64,000 nt of DNA from Arctopsyche grandis. Its lineage: Eukaryota > Arthropoda > Insecta > Trichoptera > Hydropsychidae. Location: assembly GCF_051622035.1 (NCBI RefSeq), contig NC_135360.1:27235206-27299205 (forward strand), written 5' to 3'. Shown here one piece after another: positions 62,020-64,000 of the stretch (within the stretch, counting starts at the first letter, position 1; every line of letters begins with the position of its first letter). The position numbers and the translations under genes are program-made. A model generated the notes under the pieces. That model searched no databases. It worked only from the letters and a program-made list of their open reading frames with translations, and was not told the DNA's origin.

Positions 62020-62815
62020 CGCAAATGTAGAAAAATTTACACAAGACAAATGTTCAACTTCCGGTTGTCAGATTTTGTTAAAATTTTTTTATTAATTATC
62101 ATTACTATACTATACATATTATAATACAATAGTGTACATATTAAATTTCAAGAAGATTTAAAAGATTTAAAACAATTTAAAAGGTCAAAATAAAATAATG
62201 AAACACTGTTTTAAAAAATATTACTATTTCTGGCCAACGAATTATATTCAAAACCTTATCAATTTTAAATTAGTTTATAAAGAAAACAAATATAAATTTT
62301 CAATTTAAACGTGTGGTCACAACATTTTTGACTTTTCTAAGCGGAAAAATATCACTTCCGGTTGATTAAATTTGATATATTTTTATTTTCATAACATTGG
62401 TTATATATGTATATACTTGTATAAACAATGGATTATACTTAAATTGTCTCGTGAAAAGCACAGACATTTAAAGATTCGAAAAAAATTGTGGAAGAATAAT
62501 CGAAAAAGAGTAAACTGCCACTTCCGGTTGACGGGTATTCACCAAATTTTATATATTACTTAGTATTAAACTTAAACTTCTAGATATTAAATTTTAGTTT
62601 AATCATCAACATCAATTCTCTAGAGTAAAAGTATTACTTCCGGTTGAGGTTAAGTATTTAGAAAATATGAGTGTATAAAGTTTGCAGTTGTCAGTAATCG
62701 ATTCTAAGTTCGAATCAGTCAAAATCTTGAGTTAGAATTTTCGAAATATCACAAAACTTCAAAACTATTGTTACTACGTATATATGTATAATACATAGAT
62801 AAAGTAGAAAGTAAA
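62020..62815 (+). repeat. ACTTCCGG dispersed repeat, copy C
   Basis: Starts around GCGCAAATGTAGAAAAATTT and ACACAAGACAAATGTTCAAC, passes TTCCGGTTGTCAGATTTTGT, CATTTTTGACTTTTCTAAG, CTGCCACTTCCGGTTGACGG, ATTACTTCCGGTTGAGG, and ends CGATTCTAAGTTCGAATCAG with TAGATAAAGTAGAAAGT. It lacks the TTAGCGGTTTGGGAGATAAT segment of copies A and B. Confidence 0.75.
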
Positions 62816-63428
62816 AAAATAGTTCGGACGTAAAATAACAATGTCATTAAAATATTTCAAAAATGGCATTAGCTGCGGAAAATTTCCACCACCATTGTTC
62901 TGCCACATGCACACTAAAAGTTTAGGGGCTTAATAAAAATAAAAATAAATCGGATGCAGGATAATGGGCGATTTTAAATTTACCAACGGTCGTTTGGGGT
63001 CGGTTGTCCGATGCACGCTTCCACCGCCGAAACTACCGGTCTTTTTTTTCGTCTCTGGTCAACTTACATTCGCCGAAGAGCAATATTTTACTTAGGAATA
63101 GCACAGGGCTGAACTCGGCACTCGTTCTGGCGGCGGCCATCTAAATATTTATGGTGACAATAAGCCACCCCTAGTACACGAATCGGATAATGAAAATAAA
63201 TGAGGCTTGTACATATTGCCTTGTACATATATTTTGTTTAGGTGTAATCGAAGCTTTCTGTAAAAATCCTATACTGTTTTATACATTTTTCGATTTACAG
63301 TATAACAACGCGAGCCGTAATTTATACGTGACCGTCATATAATTTTAAAACTTCACGATATTAACGATATGGACACGTGAGTATGTACATATGTAGGGTG
63401 TTCCGATAAAAATATGTATACAAATATG
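62816..63428. other. Non-coding stretch
   Basis: Somewhat GC-richer at 62980-63160 (GGTCGTTTGGGGTCGGTTGT, CTGGCGGCGGCCATC) but no exon could be supported. Confidence 0.4.
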
Positions 63429-63718
63429 CAGGGCCATAGAGAGAAAATCCGGCTAACCTCCTTGACCCATTTAGTAAAAAAAATTGAAAATTTGTAAAAA
63501 AAAAGTGACGTGGATATTTCAATTAATATCGTTGCTAATTAATAAAAATATATTTCATATTAATTTATATACATAAATACAATAAGGCCAAATAATGCTT
63601 TTATACTTTTGCTAAAAATGTACATACTATTTGCGTAGGCCCCGGGCCCCCTACGAAAGCTGGGCCCGGGTTATTTGCATACCCTTTCCCCCCCTCTCGC
63701 CGGCTCTGCAAATATTTA
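63429..63718. mobile_element. Small hAT MITE
   Basis: The left end CAGGGCCATAGAGAG and right end, read inward from the other strand, CAGAGCCGGCGAGAG match at 11 of 15 positions. Flanking octamers CAAATATG (63421-63428) and CAAATATT (63719-63726) match at 7 of 8. It is 290 bases long with a GGGCCCGGG-rich interior and no coding capacity. Confidence 0.72.
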
Positions 63719-63726
63719 TATCTAGG

Positions 63727-64000
63727 ATACGGATGCAAGGAGTTCCAAATGATGCAGGTGAATTAGATCAGACAGTATTTATTTACGTCTTTACGTCAGG
63801 CCTACTAAAAGACAAATATCTCATCATCTCACCCATACAAGCTCTGTAATATGCACCCTGCACGCTAAAAATCAAATTCTACATGAACATATCGATGGCT
63901 TAGTACTCAATGTGTTCAACGCTCACAATAAATTGATGAATCATTTTAAGCCGAAACGCACCTAAAATAATAATATGTTTATGTTTACGCTGTCATCGAT
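63727..64000. other. Non-coding end of window
   Basis: No supported feature. A plus-strand open frame to 63849 begins inside the hAT MITE. Confidence 0.4.

Overview
The window is AT-rich, repeat-dense nuclear DNA of an arthropod, most probably an insect. Support for this: introns with GT..AG borders inside short secreted-peptide genes, long (TA)n arrays, many short TGTACATATGTA-like words, and relics of most insect transposon classes (CR1-group and Jockey LINEs, tRNA-derived SINEs, hAT, Tigger/pogo, Tc1, piggyBac-like, Helitron and foldback elements). I cannot fix the order or species from sequence alone.

The only convincing host genes are a minus-strand tandem family of two-exon secreted cysteine-rich peptides with a trypsin-inhibitor-like (TIL) pattern. 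Gene A (25920-27004) and gene B (27784-29004) are intact. A third copy (32229-32679) is a frameshifted pseudogene. Both intact copies keep the same TATA box, a downstream CTGACATTGATTTT block and two upstream blocks, so promoter and gene were duplicated together.

Layout. 1-9.6 kb: (TA)n arrays, a 5'-truncated CR1-group LINE (2.5-3.6 kb) and a 1-kb foldback element (5.35-6.36 kb). 9.6-10.6 kb: non-autonomous hAT with a perfect 8-bp target-site duplication (TSD). 11.9-16 kb: dispersed repeats, SINEs and a low-AT island at 13.16 kb. 17.2-21.9 kb: long CR1-group LINE (minus) with an open ORF2 (endonuclease plus reverse transcriptase) and a frameshifted PHD-finger ORF1. 22.5-23.4 kb: Tigger/pogo relic. 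25.1 kb: Helitron 3' end. 25.9-32.7 kb: TIL cluster, with SINE, foldback and retroelement insertions. 33.9-35.1 kb: dispersed repeat. 36.7-40.95 kb: complete Jockey-clade LINE bounded by a 12-bp TSD, with open ORF1 and dead ORF2. 41.7-42.6 kb: hAT-like element. 46.9-48.5 kb: foldback element, SINE and piggyBac transposase tail. 49.7-51.6 kb: Helitron and the second hAT copy. 52.1-53.4 kb: Tc1 relic and a 0.94-kb foldback element flanked by TTA. 55.7-56.3 kb: piggyBac-like MITE. 57.4-58.8 kb: a third LINE relic, an LTR-like block and a Jockey 3' fragment. 62-63.7 kb: dispersed repeat and a small hAT MITE.

The transposons work as independent parasites. The CR1-group LINE is the one element whose main enzyme is still open, and a SINE in the window carries a very similar 3' tail. 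I found no CRISPR array, operon, rRNA or bona fide tRNA gene. The most unusual signals are several near-perfect palindromic hairpins unrelated to any transposon I recognise, the foldback elements, the co-duplicated TIL promoters, and low-AT islands of unknown role.
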